The notes under the pieces are model-generated. The model saw only the letters and a program-made list of their open reading frames with translations. It had not been told where the DNA came from and made no database searches. A stretch of 64,000 nucleotides of DNA from Geomonas azotofigens (GTDB lineage Bacteria; Desulfobacterota; Desulfuromonadia; Geobacterales; Geobacteraceae), in NCBI RefSeq assembly GCF_018919395.1, contig NZ_JAHLME010000002.1:722182-786181 (forward strand). Direction: 5' to 3'. Shown piece after piece: positions 50,215 to 59,119 of this stretch (position 1 is the stretch's first letter; each line of letters begins with the position of its first letter). The translations under genes and the position numbers were made by a program.

Positions 50215-50230
50215 TTACCGTTTGGTAACG
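50215..50230. promoter_or_regulatory. Second copy of the GTTACC-N4-GGTAAC site, at the regulator's own promoter
   Basis: GTTACCGTTTGGTAAC, 14 bp upstream of the activator start codon and next to its ribosome site. It has the same half-sites and spacing as the nrfA site, suggesting autoregulation. Confidence 0.65.
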
Positions 50231-50486
50231 GCGATGATAGCCCCTCCCCCGCAACAGGCCATGACGCAGGTCAAAATTGCGGTGTCTGTCAGCCGATCTC
50301 GACCCGGTTTCTCCCGGAGCGCTTGTCCGCGGCCGGGTCACCTGCAGCTTCGGTATCACCCAGCACGAACACCAGCGTTCAGACCAGCGCGAGCAGAAGC
50401 GAATGGGTCGGGGGGGGCATGGCTCCGTGGAGGGGATGAGCCTTCGGGAGGAGCTGGCGTCCCCTTGCGTCGCCCCCCTGCCAGCC

Positions 50487-51974
50487 CTACTGCAGCGAGA
50501 AATAAATGATCGCACCTTTGCCCACTTCTCCCTCGCAGCCGATCCGGCCGCCATGACGCTGAACGATCCTCTTCACGGTGGCCAGCCCGATGCCAGCCCC
50601 CTCGAACGCCTCGGCATTGGGAAGCCGCTGGAAGGCCTCGAATACATGTTCGGCGTGACTGCTGTCGAAACCGATGCCGTTGTCCCGGACGAAGAAGAAG
50701 TCCCGCCCATCCCGGCACTGAACTCCCACCTCTATTAGCGTCTCCGCGCAATGACTGCTGTACTTCCAGGCGTTCCCCATCAGGTTCTGCATCACCACCC
50801 GTAACAACACGGCGTCGGCACGCACGCCCATCTCTTTGGCGATGGTGAAAACAGCGGACCGAAGCGGCTCCCGGGCCATGAGACCGGCGGCGATGTCGTT
50901 GGCGAGCGCGCTCAGATCCACCTCCGCCAGGACCAGTGGGTTGGCGGTTATTCGAGCGAACTTGAGCAAGGCTGTGATCAGTTCGTCCGCCTTCTCGACC
51001 GATACCAGGATGGCGTCGATGTATTGCTTCTCAACGTCTCGGTCATGATCGGGGATGTACTTCAGCAACTGGCAGTACCCGGACACGGCGGTCAGCGGGG
51101 TGCGCAGGTCGTGCGAGACGGTGGAGCAAAAGGCGTCGAGCTCACGGTTCGCCGCTTCCAGTTCCCTGCCCCGCAGGGACAGGTCTCGATTGAGCTCGAT
51201 CAGCCTTTGCTCGGCCTGATCCCGTTCGTGGATGGTGCGGGTCAGGCTCCTCGCCCCGATCCCTATCCCCAGCAGTCCGAGCGCCCAGAGCAGCAGGAAG
51301 CTGGCGGCATTCACCAGCCAGTTCTGCATGGCGACCGCCAGCAGGGGCGCCATGGGCACGGCAACGCTGAGTCCCCCGCGCACCTCCCCAACGCGGTACC
51401 CCTGTTTGCCGTGACACCTGAGGCACTCGGTTTCCGTCTTCAGCGGTTTCATCAACCGGAGAAAGCGGCCGTCAGCCATGTCGACCACCGAGCTTTGCTC
51501 GAGGACCCCATGGTCAAAGGCGATAAGCGCGCCGGTCTCCCACGGGTCCGGACGGTTCTCGGGGCGCAAGGGATTCAAACTGGTGATGTGTCCCTTGTCC
51601 CCGTATGAGCGGGCGGCGAGATCGAAGACGAGCCGACTCATGTAGGCGGGGTTGACCAGGGTGAGATGCTTGCCGCCGGTGGTGAACAGGTCACGCTCCG
51701 GGACCTCGACCAGGTACGGGTTCGGCGGAATCTGAGGGGAAACGGGGACGTAGACGGCACCGTAAGCGGCGTTCCAGTGCCTGTAGGTGAGATCCCGCTG
51801 GTACTGGCTCCTGGCCTGGGTGCGCGCGGTCTCAACGGCCTGCGACCGTTCATGGCGGTAGTTGATTACCAGCAGGAGGGCTATGACCACGGTCCAACCG
51901 AAGGCGAGTCCCCACTTGTAACAGGTCAAACTCTGAGGTGCACTGAGAGCGGCCGGCTGTTGGGAATGTTCCAT
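50487..51974 (-). CDS. Haem-binding sensor histidine kinase (DUF3365/Tll0287-like sensor)
   Basis: 495 residues. A membrane helix (WGLAFGWTVVIALLLVINY) is followed by a periplasmic DUF3365-type domain (about 45-200) with one CLRCH c-type haem motif. A second helix (AASFLLLWALGLLGIGIGA), HisKA (AFCSTVSHDLRTPLTAVSGY) and HATPase (NLMGNAWKYS; VRDNGIGFD; GAGIGLATVKRIVQRHGG) complete it. The haem suggests sensing of redox state, NO or a similar ligand. No receiver gene is adjacent. The neighbouring nrfA and its activator suggest a link to nitrogen-oxide respiration, but this is inference. Confidence 0.9.
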   Translation of the reverse strand: MEHSQQPAALSAPQSLTCYKWGLAFGWTVVIALLLVINYRHERSQAVETARTQARSQYQRDLTYRHWNAAYGAVYVPVSPQIPPNPYLVEVPERDLFTTGGKHLTLVNPAYMSRLVFDLAARSYGDKGHITSLNPLRPENRPDPWETGALIAFDHGVLEQSSVVDMADGRFLRLMKPLKTETECLRCHGKQGYRVGEVRGGLSVAVPMAPLLAVAMQNWLVNAASFLLLWALGLLGIGIGARSLTRTIHERDQAEQRLIELNRDLSLRGRELEAANRELDAFCSTVSHDLRTPLTAVSGYCQLLKYIPDHDRDVEKQYIDAILVSVEKADELITALLKFARITANPLVLAEVDLSALANDIAAGLMAREPLRSAVFTIAKEMGVRADAVLLRVVMQNLMGNAWKYSSHCAETLIEVGVQCRDGRDFFFVRDNGIGFDSSHAEHVFEAFQRLPNAEAFEGAGIGLATVKRIVQRHGGRIGCEGEVGKGAIIYFSLQ

Positions 51975-52128
51975 GACTGATCCCCACTATCTGGCCACCA
52001 GTTGCGGCCGCGAATGAAGTGACAGTCGCTGAACCTATGGCCTGGGCGCGGGAAGCTCATTGACCCAAGTCAAAAAACAGGAGTTTGGTGGAAAAGAGAT
52101 GGCGGCTTCTGGAGCGGAGAGTCGGCAT

Positions 52129-52154
52129 AGCGGGCACCCGAAAAGGTGCCCGCT
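52129..52154. terminator. Hairpin downstream of the coiled-coil protein gene
   Basis: Stem AGCGGGCACC/GGTGCCCGCT, 10 bp beyond the stop codon; weak T tail on either strand. Confidence 0.5.
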
Positions 52155-52164
52155 ATTGTATGAG

Positions 52165-52932
52165 CTATTGATTTACGGCGGGGGTGCGTTCTTTGATGAC
52201 CGCGTCGCGGTCGGACATCTTCACGATCAGCGAACCGCAGTTCAGGTTGTGGTCCATGGACTTGCTGTTGTACGACTCCAGTTCGAGTTTCAACTTGTCG
52301 GAGGCCTCGTTGGCGGCTTTCACCTGCTTGTTGTGTTCCTGGGTGCGCCGGTTGAAATCGTCCACCATGGCGTCGTCCGACATCACCACCTTGCGCTGCA
52401 ACTCGAGCAGCGCGGAAGCCTGCTTTCTTATCTCCGCCATCGCCTCGTTGTTCTGTGCGATGTGCTCTTCCAGCATCTTGCGCAGGTCCTTGATGTGATC
52501 TTCGGAGTACATGCAGGCGCGGTACTGCTCCTGGGTGCCGAAGTCCATCGCTTTGCCGGGCACCTTGCCGGTCCCGTCCTTGGATTCGACCTTGGCCTCT
52601 GCTTTGGCCTCTGCTTTGGCCTCTGCTTTGGCCTCTGCTTTGGCCTCTGCTTTGGTCTCTGCTTTGGCCTCCTGCTTGGCCTCCTGCTTGGCCTCCTGCT
52701 TGGCCTCTTGCTTGGCCTCTTGCTTGGCCTCTGCTTTGGCCTCTTGCTTAGCGTCTACTTTCGCCTCCGGTTTTACTTCCGGTTTGGCCTCTTGAGCTGC
52801 AGCGGCATTCCCCGAATTCTGGTGCCAGAGGGGAAGGCTGGCTCCTTTTACTGCCACAGGCTCTTCGGCAAGAGCGGGACCCGTCATGCAAGCGACTAGA
52901 AGTGGCAGAAGGACGAACAGCGAGCGGTACAT
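52165..52932 (-). CDS. Exported coiled-coil protein with KAEA/KQEA repeats
   Basis: 255 residues from the ATG at 52932 (GAAGGAGG upstream). The signal peptide is SLFVLLPLLVACMTGPALA, with a possible lipobox LVAC. Residues ~45-115 are a tandem 4-residue repeat (KAEA, KQEA). A helical region of ~130 residues follows with two Cys (YRACMYSEDH; NLNCGSLIVK). Charged Ala/Lys/Glu repeats form single alpha helices or spacers. The protein probably sits in the periplasm, extending across it or along the wall. Function unknown. The DNA repeat under it is nearly perfect and may vary in length. Confidence 0.75.
   Translation of the reverse strand: MYRSLFVLLPLLVACMTGPALAEEPVAVKGASLPLWHQNSGNAAAAQEAKPEVKPEAKVDAKQEAKAEAKQEAKQEAKQEAKQEAKQEAKAETKAEAKAEAKAEAKAEAKAEAKVESKDGTGKVPGKAMDFGTQEQYRACMYSEDHIKDLRKMLEEHIAQNNEAMAEIRKQASALLELQRKVVMSDDAMVDDFNRRTQEHNKQVKAANEASDKLKLELESYNSKSMDHNLNCGSLIVKMSDRDAVIKERTPAVNQ
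52587..52792. repeat. 12-bp coding tandem repeats
   Basis: About 17 copies of a 12-bp unit (TTGGCCTCTGCT or TTGGCCTCCTGC and variants), each encoding four residues of the coiled-coil protein. Copies at the left are almost identical and those at the right more diverged. Confidence 0.9.
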
Positions 52933-52960
52933 CACACACCTCCTTCAAATGTCATCACAT

Positions 52961-52983
52961 AAAAAGCCGGGTCCTTGACCCGG
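52961..52983 (-). terminator. Terminator after the TPR protein gene
   Basis: Stem CCGGGTC/GACCCGG (52967-52983), followed by five T on the minus strand (52965-52961), 17 bp past the stop codon. Confidence 0.88.
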
Positions 52984-52999
52984 AGGACTGCGCTTCGCT

Positions 53000-54208
53000 T
53001 TACGCCTCCTGCGCCTGGGCAAGGAGATCGCGTGCGATGGAATCTTCAGGGTTCAGCATTACTGCGAGCTTCAACAGCTCCAGCCCCTCCTCGCGCTTGC
53101 CAAGCTGCAGGCAGGCACAGCCGTAGTCACGGCGCAGGTTGGGCAGCGAACTGTTCAACTGCAAGGCGGTGGCGTAATAGTCGAGAGCCTGCGGATCGTT
53201 CGCACCGGCAAGGACGTTGGCCAGGGCGTAATGGGCCTCGGCGATGGAAGGATTCACCTCGATCGCCTTCAAGTAGAGTTCCCGGATCGTCTTCGGGTCG
53301 CCATCGAGGGCCTGTTCGGCGGAGGCCAATCCGTAGTAAGCGGGGGCGAGCTGGTCGTTGAGCTCGATGGCGCCGCTGAAGCTCTTGCGAGCGGCGGCGT
53401 AGTCCTGCTTGAGCAGGTAGATGTACCCCAGGTTGATCTTAACCAGCGGGGCCTTCGGGTCGAGCTCGAGCGCGGTGCTGCAGTGCTCCAGCGCCTCGTC
53501 CAGGCGGTTGGCCCGCAGCAGTGCCGATCCGAAGTTGTTCTGGCACCCAACGTGGGTCGGCACCAGCTTGACCGCCTTCTCGTACTGGGCGATGGCCTCT
53601 TCGTTGCGGCCGAGGTCCTGCAGGAGCACCGCGTAGGTGTACAGCGCGCCGAAGTGGTACGGAGCATGTTTGAGCGCCTCCTGCAGCACGGACTCCGCGT
53701 AGTCGTAGATACGCAGATCGTGCAGGGTGTCCCCAAGCTTGTGCAGCACATGGGCGTTGTCCGGGGCCAGTCCCGTCGCTATCTCGTAACAGACCGCACC
53801 CTCGCGTGTCTGCCCCTCCTGCTTGAGCAGGTCCCCGAAGGAAACGACCAGCTCGGTGACGGCGGGGCGCTTCACGGTGACGGAATCGTCCGCCAGCAGG
53901 TTGGCGAGTTCGACGACGATGACCCGGGAGATGCTCTCGCCCGTCTCGGAGATCCGGCCGCTCAGTTCACGCAGCCCCTGTACCGCCTCCTCCAGCTTGC
54001 CGTCGGCAGCCTTGACGGCGGCGGTGAAGAACAGGGCCAGGAAGTCGTTGGGGTCCGCTTCCGCCATGGCGGCGTAGGCCGAAAGCGCCGGCTCCAGCTC
54101 GCCGCGCACGTGCATCGACAGCGCCGTAATGAAGTTGATCCCCTTGGCGGGGGTAGCCCCCCTGCTCTCCGCGGAGTCTTTGCCGAACATCTTGCCGAAT
54201 ATGCCCAT
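53000..54208 (-). CDS. Tetratricopeptide-repeat protein
   Basis: 402 residues from the ATG at 54208 (AAAAGGATC upstream). It has at least eight TPR-like helical pairs from about residue 130 on, e.g. APDNAHVLHKLGDTLHDLRIYDYAESVLQEALKHAP and APLVKINLGYIYLLKQDYAAARKSFSGAIELN. The N-terminus (MGIFGKMFGKD) has no signal peptide, so it is cytoplasmic. TPR arrays bind partner proteins; the partner is not evident. It probably has its own promoter and a clear terminator. Confidence 0.85.
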   Translation of the reverse strand: MGIFGKMFGKDSAESRGATPAKGINFITALSMHVRGELEPALSAYAAMAEADPNDFLALFFTAAVKAADGKLEEAVQGLRELSGRISETGESISRVIVVELANLLADDSVTVKRPAVTELVVSFGDLLKQEGQTREGAVCYEIATGLAPDNAHVLHKLGDTLHDLRIYDYAESVLQEALKHAPYHFGALYTYAVLLQDLGRNEEAIAQYEKAVKLVPTHVGCQNNFGSALLRANRLDEALEHCSTALELDPKAPLVKINLGYIYLLKQDYAAARKSFSGAIELNDQLAPAYYGLASAEQALDGDPKTIRELYLKAIEVNPSIAEAHYALANVLAGANDPQALDYYATALQLNSSLPNLRRDYGCACLQLGKREEGLELLKLAVMLNPEDSIARDLLAQAQEA

Positions 54209-54554
54209 GATCGTGATCCTTTTGGCGCGCCCTTTCACGGCGTGCGCCGGGGTGAATTGTCGCGCCGCAAAGGTATAGGATTCTGGCGGTATTTGCAACA
54301 CTGTATGTGAGTCCCTCATCATCTTACGAGCCATTCCACCACCTCGGTTCATCCGGAGGCGGAAGAGGTCCAAGGCAAATACTGCTCAAATTGTGACCTG
54401 TAACCATTGTGGCGGGGCTCCACCTATGTACCATTAGAACCTGTCAATGGCATCCCTCGTATAGCGATTCGGATGTCACAGCCCAGAAGGCTCACAGCAA
54501 CTGCCACCACAACCTTTGTCACCATGGCTTCATAACGCGATAAGGAGGCAGTCC
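54209..54554. other. Intergenic region, divergent promoters
   Basis: About 345 bp between the TPR gene and the first DUF1566 gene. I see no gene, palindrome or terminator; it must contain both promoters. Confidence 0.5.
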
Positions 54555-55187
54555 ATGATACTCAAAGATGTCGTTATAAATGAGGTGAGCAATAGCTTGT
54601 TGCGACTGGCAACGGCAGTGGTGCTCCTCACCTTCACGCTGCTACAGAACGCGTATGCCGGAATCGTTCAACTGCCGCAGACGGGGCAAAAGGCCTGCTA
54701 CGACCAATCCGGCACCCAGATCCCCTGTGCCGGCACCAAGCAGGACGGCGAACTGCAGCAGGGGCTCGCGCCGCCTACGCCCCGTTTCACCGACAACAAC
54801 GACGGCACCGTCACTGACAACCTCACCGGCCTCATCTGGCTCAGGCAGGCCAACTGCTATGCCTTGCAATTCTGGTCCGATGCCTTGAGCCTCGCCAAGA
54901 ACCTCCATTCCGGGATGTGCGACCTGTCCGATCTCTCCGTGGCGGGAGACTGGCGCCTGCCCAACATCCTGGAACTGGAGAGCCTCGTGGACATCTCCAA
55001 CATCAACCCCGCCCTTCCCACCGGGCATCCCTTCCGCAACGTCCAGACCAGCGGCTACTGGTCTTCAACCACCAACGCGTTCCACATCCTGCGGGCGCGC
55101 TACGTGTACATGCCCGACGGCGCGGTCAACGGCAGCGACAAGGCCACCGCCACCCATTTCGTGTGGCCGGTTCGGGGAGGACGCTGA
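54555..55187 (+). CDS. Exported DUF1566 (Lcl-type) domain protein
   Basis: 210 residues from the ATG at 54555 (AAGGAGGC upstream). The signal peptide is LATAVVLLTFTLLQNAYA. The DUF1566 domain starts at IVQLPQTGQKACYDQSG and shows PRFTDNNDGTVTDNLTGLIWLRQANC, VAGDWRLPNILELESLVD and SGYWSSTTNA. Related domains occur in Legionella collagen-like Lcl surface proteins and in many secreted Geobacter proteins. It is the first of three consecutive genes for secreted proteins. The biological role is unknown; surface binding is likely. Confidence 0.85.
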   Translation: MILKDVVINEVSNSLLRLATAVVLLTFTLLQNAYAGIVQLPQTGQKACYDQSGTQIPCAGTKQDGELQQGLAPPTPRFTDNNDGTVTDNLTGLIWLRQANCYALQFWSDALSLAKNLHSGMCDLSDLSVAGDWRLPNILELESLVDISNINPALPTGHPFRNVQTSGYWSSTTNAFHILRARYVYMPDGAVNGSDKATATHFVWPVRGGR

Positions 55188-55251
55188 AGAGGCGACATGA
55201 TCGATCGGCCGGGGGCGCAGGTCGCCCGGCGATAGCGGCGGGAGGTGCCAG

Positions 55252-55860
55252 ATGCTCAGATACGCTTTGCTGGTGTGCTGGTTGTTGGTGACCCTTGGTT
55301 GCGGTGGCGGAGGCGGAGGTGGCAGTGCCGGGACCGGCGGCAGTGGAGGTACCGGGGGAGGTACCGGAGGCGGGGGAACCGGTGGAACTGTGGATAACGG
55401 CAGCGGTGGCACGGTGACCCCGCCCCCGCCGCCCCCGGTGCAACCCACCAGCGCCGTGGTCACCCTGGCGACGCAGGGATCTCTGCCACAGGGATCGGCG
55501 ATCGCCGGCCTGGCGGTCACGGTCGGGCTTCCCCCCGGCGTCACGGTAGCCACCGACGCCAACGGCGGGGTGGCGGCCGGCGTCGTGACCGGCTCGGGGC
55601 AGGTGACCGCAGCGACGACGGTCACGCTGACCACCCTCATCCCGTCCACGTCCACGACACCGGGGTCGCTGCGGGTGGTCCTGGCCAGCAGCGAGCCGGC
55701 CGGGTTCACCACCGGCGAGTTCGCCAAGATCCACTGCGGTATCAGCGAGGGGAGTTTCCCCAAGGCGACGGAGTTCTCCACCAGCGACTTCCGGGCGGTG
55801 GATCTGCGGGGCACCACCATCACCGGCCTGTCGCCCACCTTCAGCGCAACCGTGGAGTAG
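55252..55860 (+). CDS. Surface lipoprotein with Gly-rich linker and cohesin-like domain
   Basis: 202 residues. The lipobox is LVTLGC (Cys17), followed by a Gly/Thr-rich linker of about 40 residues and a Pro run. The folded part (SAVVTLATQGSLPQGSAIAG..VNLP-type beta strands, then PGSLRVVLASSEPAGFTTGEFAKIHCGI) has the beta-strand pattern and hydrophobic spacing of bacterial cohesin domains. Cohesins bind dockerin modules, and the next gene ends in one. I infer an outer-membrane anchor for a secreted partner. The cohesin call is by pattern only; a generic Ig-like domain is the alternative. Confidence 0.65.
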   Translation: MLRYALLVCWLLVTLGCGGGGGGGSAGTGGSGGTGGGTGGGGTGGTVDNGSGGTVTPPPPPPVQPTSAVVTLATQGSLPQGSAIAGLAVTVGLPPGVTVATDANGGVAAGVVTGSGQVTAATTVTLTTLIPSTSTTPGSLRVVLASSEPAGFTTGEFAKIHCGISEGSFPKATEFSTSDFRAVDLRGTTITGLSPTFSATVE

Positions 55861-55907
55861 AGGAAAGCACCGAGTCTTTTCCCGTGGAACTGATCAAGGA
55901 GGTCGTC

Positions 55908-58517
55908 ATGTGGCTCACTACAGCGCTCTTGCTTTTAGCACTGGCCCTATCGGCGCCGGCGGCCGACGCCGCCACGATCCAGCTCCCAAGGACCGGCCAG
56001 GACCGTTGCTGGGACGTCGCCGGCAACATCACCGACTGCGCCGGAACCGGTGAGGACGGCGAGACACGGTTCGGTGTGGAGTGGCCCTCGCCGCGCTTTA
56101 CCGACAACGGAAACGGCACCTTGACCGACACGTTGACCGGGCTGGTCTGGCTCAAAAATGCCAACTGCTTCGGCCCCGTCGCCTGGCAACAAGCCCTCGA
56201 TGCCGCCAACGCCTTGGCCAGCGGTTCGTGCGGCCTCACCGACGCCTCGGCGGCGGGGGACTGGCGGCTGCCCAACCGCAAGGAACTCTTGAGCATCAGC
56301 AGCCAGAACGTGTCCGACGGCGGGGCGTGGCTGAACAGCCAGGGGTTCGTCAACGGTCAGCACGACTATTACTGGACCTCGGACACCTGCCTCAACTACT
56401 CCGCCGTCTACAAGTGGATGGTTCATCCCGTCGGCGCGGCCTACCCCGAAAGCTGGAACACCCCCATCCGCGGCCGCCTGGTGATGCTGGTCCGAAACCC
56501 GGCACAGGTGACGATGACGGCAACTATAACCGGCGGCAGCGGCAGTATCAGCTCGGCCAACCCTCTCACCGTCCCCTTCGGCTCAGCCGCCGCGTTCACC
56601 GTCGCCCCCGATCCAGGTTTCCTGTTATCCGGCAACGTCAGCGGGACCTGCCAGCCCGGCACTTTTCACGGCAACGTCTATGACCTTGGTGTCGCCACCG
56701 CGGATTGCTCGGTCAACGTCTCCTTGTCAACGCTGAGCTACACCATCGCCACCACCACGACCGGCAGCGGCAACCTCACCTGCACGCCGGCGGCGACGGC
56801 AAGCTATGGCGCCGCCGTCTCGTGCACGGCGGCGGCGACGGCGGGAAACCACGTGGAGACCGTCACCGTCGACGGCGCCGACAAGGCGACGTCCGGCGCG
56901 GCAAGCTATACCTATTCCTTCGGTCCCGTGGACGCCGACCATACCATGGCCGCGACATTCGCGCCGAACAGCTACCGGGTCACCTTCGCGGTCGACGGAA
57001 ATGGCAGTCTCACCGGTAACGCCAGCCAGACCGTCGCCCATGGAGGCAGCGCCTCGGCGGTCACCGCCGTCCCCGGCACCGGCTCTCATTTTCTCAACTG
57101 GACGGGAACCAACGGCTTCGCCACCACGACAGCCAATCCCCTGACGGTGACCAACGTGACGTCCGGGCTCACCCTGACCGCCCACTTCGCCGCTGACACC
57201 CATGCGGTCACGCCCGGCGCCGCGTCCAACGGAAGGCTGATCCCGGCCACGCCGCAGACCGTCGTCTACCAGGGGGTGACCAGTTTCACCCTGGTCCCCG
57301 ACACGGGTTACCAGGTAGCCTCGGCGACCGGATGCGGCGGCACCCTGAACGGCGCCACCTACACCACGGGGCCCGTAACCGACGATTGCGCGGTCAGCGC
57401 GTCCTTCACCCCGCTCGTGTACGCCATTCTCACCACCAGCGGCAGCGGGGGGAACATCGACTGCGCGCCCGGATCCTCGGTCACCTACAACGGGACCGTT
57501 ACCTGCACCGCGTCGGCTGATAACGGCTATCACATCACGAGCGTCACGGTTGACGGCTCGAACCAGCCGGCAGCGGCCGGGACATCGTCCTACGCCTTTC
57601 CCTTCACGGGAGTGACGGCAAACCATGATTTCAGCGCCCTGTTCGCGGTCAACACCTACACAGTGAACTACACGGCGGGCGACCACGGCACGCTCGCCGG
57701 AGCCGCCGCGCAGACCATCAACCATGGCGGCAGCACCAGCGCCGTTACCGCCGTCCCCGCGACGGGCTACCATTTCCTCGGCTGGACCGGGAACAACGGT
57801 TTCAGCTCATCCGCCAATCCCCTGGTGCTGACCGGCGTGACCGGAAACGTCACCGTGACGGCGGGCTTTGGCATCGACACACACCTGGTCACCCCGGTCG
57901 TCGCCGCTCACGGTGGCATCACCCCGGCGACGGCGCAGACCGTAGAGTACGGGACCGTAGCGAGTTTCACCCTGTCGCCTGACACCGGCTACCGCATCGC
58001 CTCCGCCAGCGGCTGCGGAGGGGTGCTCACCGGCGCGACCTACGCCACCGCCCCGGTCACCGCGGACTGCGCCATCGCCGTCAGCTTCAGCGCCATCTTC
58101 TACCCGGTGACGGGAACCTGCGCCGACGACATGGGCACCATAAGCTGCCCCGCCGAGACCATCCATGGCGGGACCGCCACCTGCACGTTGGCGCCCAAGG
58201 CCGGCTTTCACCTCGCCTCCCTTTCCGACAACGGCAGCGATTGCCTGGGCCAGGTCACCAACGGCAGCTATGTCCTAAAGGACGTGGTCGCCGCGCACAC
58301 CGTGGCCGCGAGTTACGCCGCCAACACCTACACGCTCACCGAGGTGCAGTCGGCCTACCGATCGGTGCTGGGACAAACGCAGCTTTCCGATACCGACGAG
58401 GGGCTTTTCGATGTCGCACCGCTGGGCGCTGACGGCAGGCCCGTTCCCGACGGGACCATCGACGTCGCCGACTTGATCATCATGCTCCGCAAACTGGTGG
58501 GGGCCGTGAACTGGTAG
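55908..58517 (+). CDS. Large secreted protein: DUF1566, InlB-type B-repeats, C-terminal dockerin-like module
   Basis: 869 residues from the ATG at 55908 (AAGGAGGTC upstream). The signal peptide is LTTALLLLALALSAPAADA. A DUF1566 domain (about 25-200; AGDWRLPNRKELLSI) is very similar to that of the protein two genes upstream. At least eight divergent InlB B-repeat-like units follow, such as YTVNYTAGDHGTLAG..TAVPATGYHFLGWTG, with regularly spaced Cys pairs (CGGVLTGATY..TADC) that may form disulfides. The last 60 residues, DVAPLGADGRPVPDGTIDVADLIIMLRKLVG, look like a dockerin-type calcium-loop repeat. It probably attaches to the cell surface through the cohesin-like lipoprotein. Confidence 0.82.
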   Translation: MWLTTALLLLALALSAPAADAATIQLPRTGQDRCWDVAGNITDCAGTGEDGETRFGVEWPSPRFTDNGNGTLTDTLTGLVWLKNANCFGPVAWQQALDAANALASGSCGLTDASAAGDWRLPNRKELLSISSQNVSDGGAWLNSQGFVNGQHDYYWTSDTCLNYSAVYKWMVHPVGAAYPESWNTPIRGRLVMLVRNPAQVTMTATITGGSGSISSANPLTVPFGSAAAFTVAPDPGFLLSGNVSGTCQPGTFHGNVYDLGVATADCSVNVSLSTLSYTIATTTTGSGNLTCTPAATASYGAAVSCTAAATAGNHVETVTVDGADKATSGAASYTYSFGPVDADHTMAATFAPNSYRVTFAVDGNGSLTGNASQTVAHGGSASAVTAVPGTGSHFLNWTGTNGFATTTANPLTVTNVTSGLTLTAHFAADTHAVTPGAASNGRLIPATPQTVVYQGVTSFTLVPDTGYQVASATGCGGTLNGATYTTGPVTDDCAVSASFTPLVYAILTTSGSGGNIDCAPGSSVTYNGTVTCTASADNGYHITSVTVDGSNQPAAAGTSSYAFPFTGVTANHDFSALFAVNTYTVNYTAGDHGTLAGAAAQTINHGGSTSAVTAVPATGYHFLGWTGNNGFSSSANPLVLTGVTGNVTVTAGFGIDTHLVTPVVAAHGGITPATAQTVEYGTVASFTLSPDTGYRIASASGCGGVLTGATYATAPVTADCAIAVSFSAIFYPVTGTCADDMGTISCPAETIHGGTATCTLAPKAGFHLASLSDNGSDCLGQVTNGSYVLKDVVAAHTVAASYAANTYTLTEVQSAYRSVLGQTQLSDTDEGLFDVAPLGADGRPVPDGTIDVADLIIMLRKLVGAVNW

Positions 58518-58530
58518 ACAGTACGGACGC

Positions 58531-58564
58531 AAAAAACCCCGGTGCCGTGGGCAGCCAGGGTTTG
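58531..58564. terminator. Hairpin between convergent genes
   Basis: Stem AAACCC/GGGTTT with an inner GGTGCC/GGCAGCC pairing. It lies between the dockerin-module gene and phnA. Confidence 0.6.
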
Positions 58565-58606
58565 GACGTTGTCGACGAGGGGGATCGGATGATCCCCTTC
58601 AGTCGT

Positions 58607-58945
58607 TCAGGCTTTCTTCACGTACTCCGACTTCAGCTGCATGGCGCCGATGCCGTCGATCTTGCAGTCGATGTCGTGGTCGCCGTCGACGAGGCGGATG
58701 TTGCGGACCTTGGTACCGACCTTGACCACCAGCGAGGAGCCCTTGATCTTCAGGTCCTTGATCACGGTGACCGAGTCGCCGTCCTGGAGCTGGTTGCCGA
58801 AGGCGTCGCGCACCACACTCTCCTCCGGCGCGGCGTCCGCTGCGGCCTGCGGCCATTCGTTGCCGCACTCGGGACAGACGTAGAGCGCGCCGTCTTCGTA
58901 GGTGTATTCGGAACTGCAGGAGGGGCATTTGGGCAGGGTTGTCAT
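58607..58945 (-). CDS. PhnA/YjdM-family zinc-ribbon protein
   Basis: 112 residues from the ATG at 58945. An N-terminal zinc ribbon ([25 protein letters not shown]) joins a PhnA C-terminal domain ([69 protein letters not shown]). The old name alkylphosphonate utilisation protein is historical; the domain is not the phosphonoacetate hydrolase and its role is unclear. Single-gene unit. Confidence 0.93.
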   Translation of the reverse strand: MTTLPKCPSCSSEYTYEDGALYVCPECGNEWPQAAADAAPEESVVRDAFGNQLQDGDSVTVIKDLKIKGSSLVVKVGTKVRNIRLVDGDHDIDCKIDGIGAMQLKSEYVKKA

Positions 58946-59119
58946 GTTGATCCTTTGTCTGTGATATACGCGCGGAAACGAAAACGCCGCGTCCCACCAG
59001 GAATTAACCTCATCGTCCCCCTCCCTGTCAAGCAAAGAGTAGCGCTCGTGACTTGCTGCCGGACAATCCCCCATTCCAGTATGAAATATTTTTAACTTAA
59101 AAGAAGGGGGGACGACTCT

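Noticed and set aside
50153-50554. Possible gene between the PAS activator and the haem kinase
   Set aside because: No family similarity, no ribosome site and overlap with clear genes on both sides. The gap seems to be only a control region.
55190-55235. GGCCGGG/CCCGGC stem-loop between the first DUF1566 gene and the lipoprotein gene as a terminator
   Set aside because: No T run and only a short gap between co-directional genes; it may weaken but probably does not end transcription.
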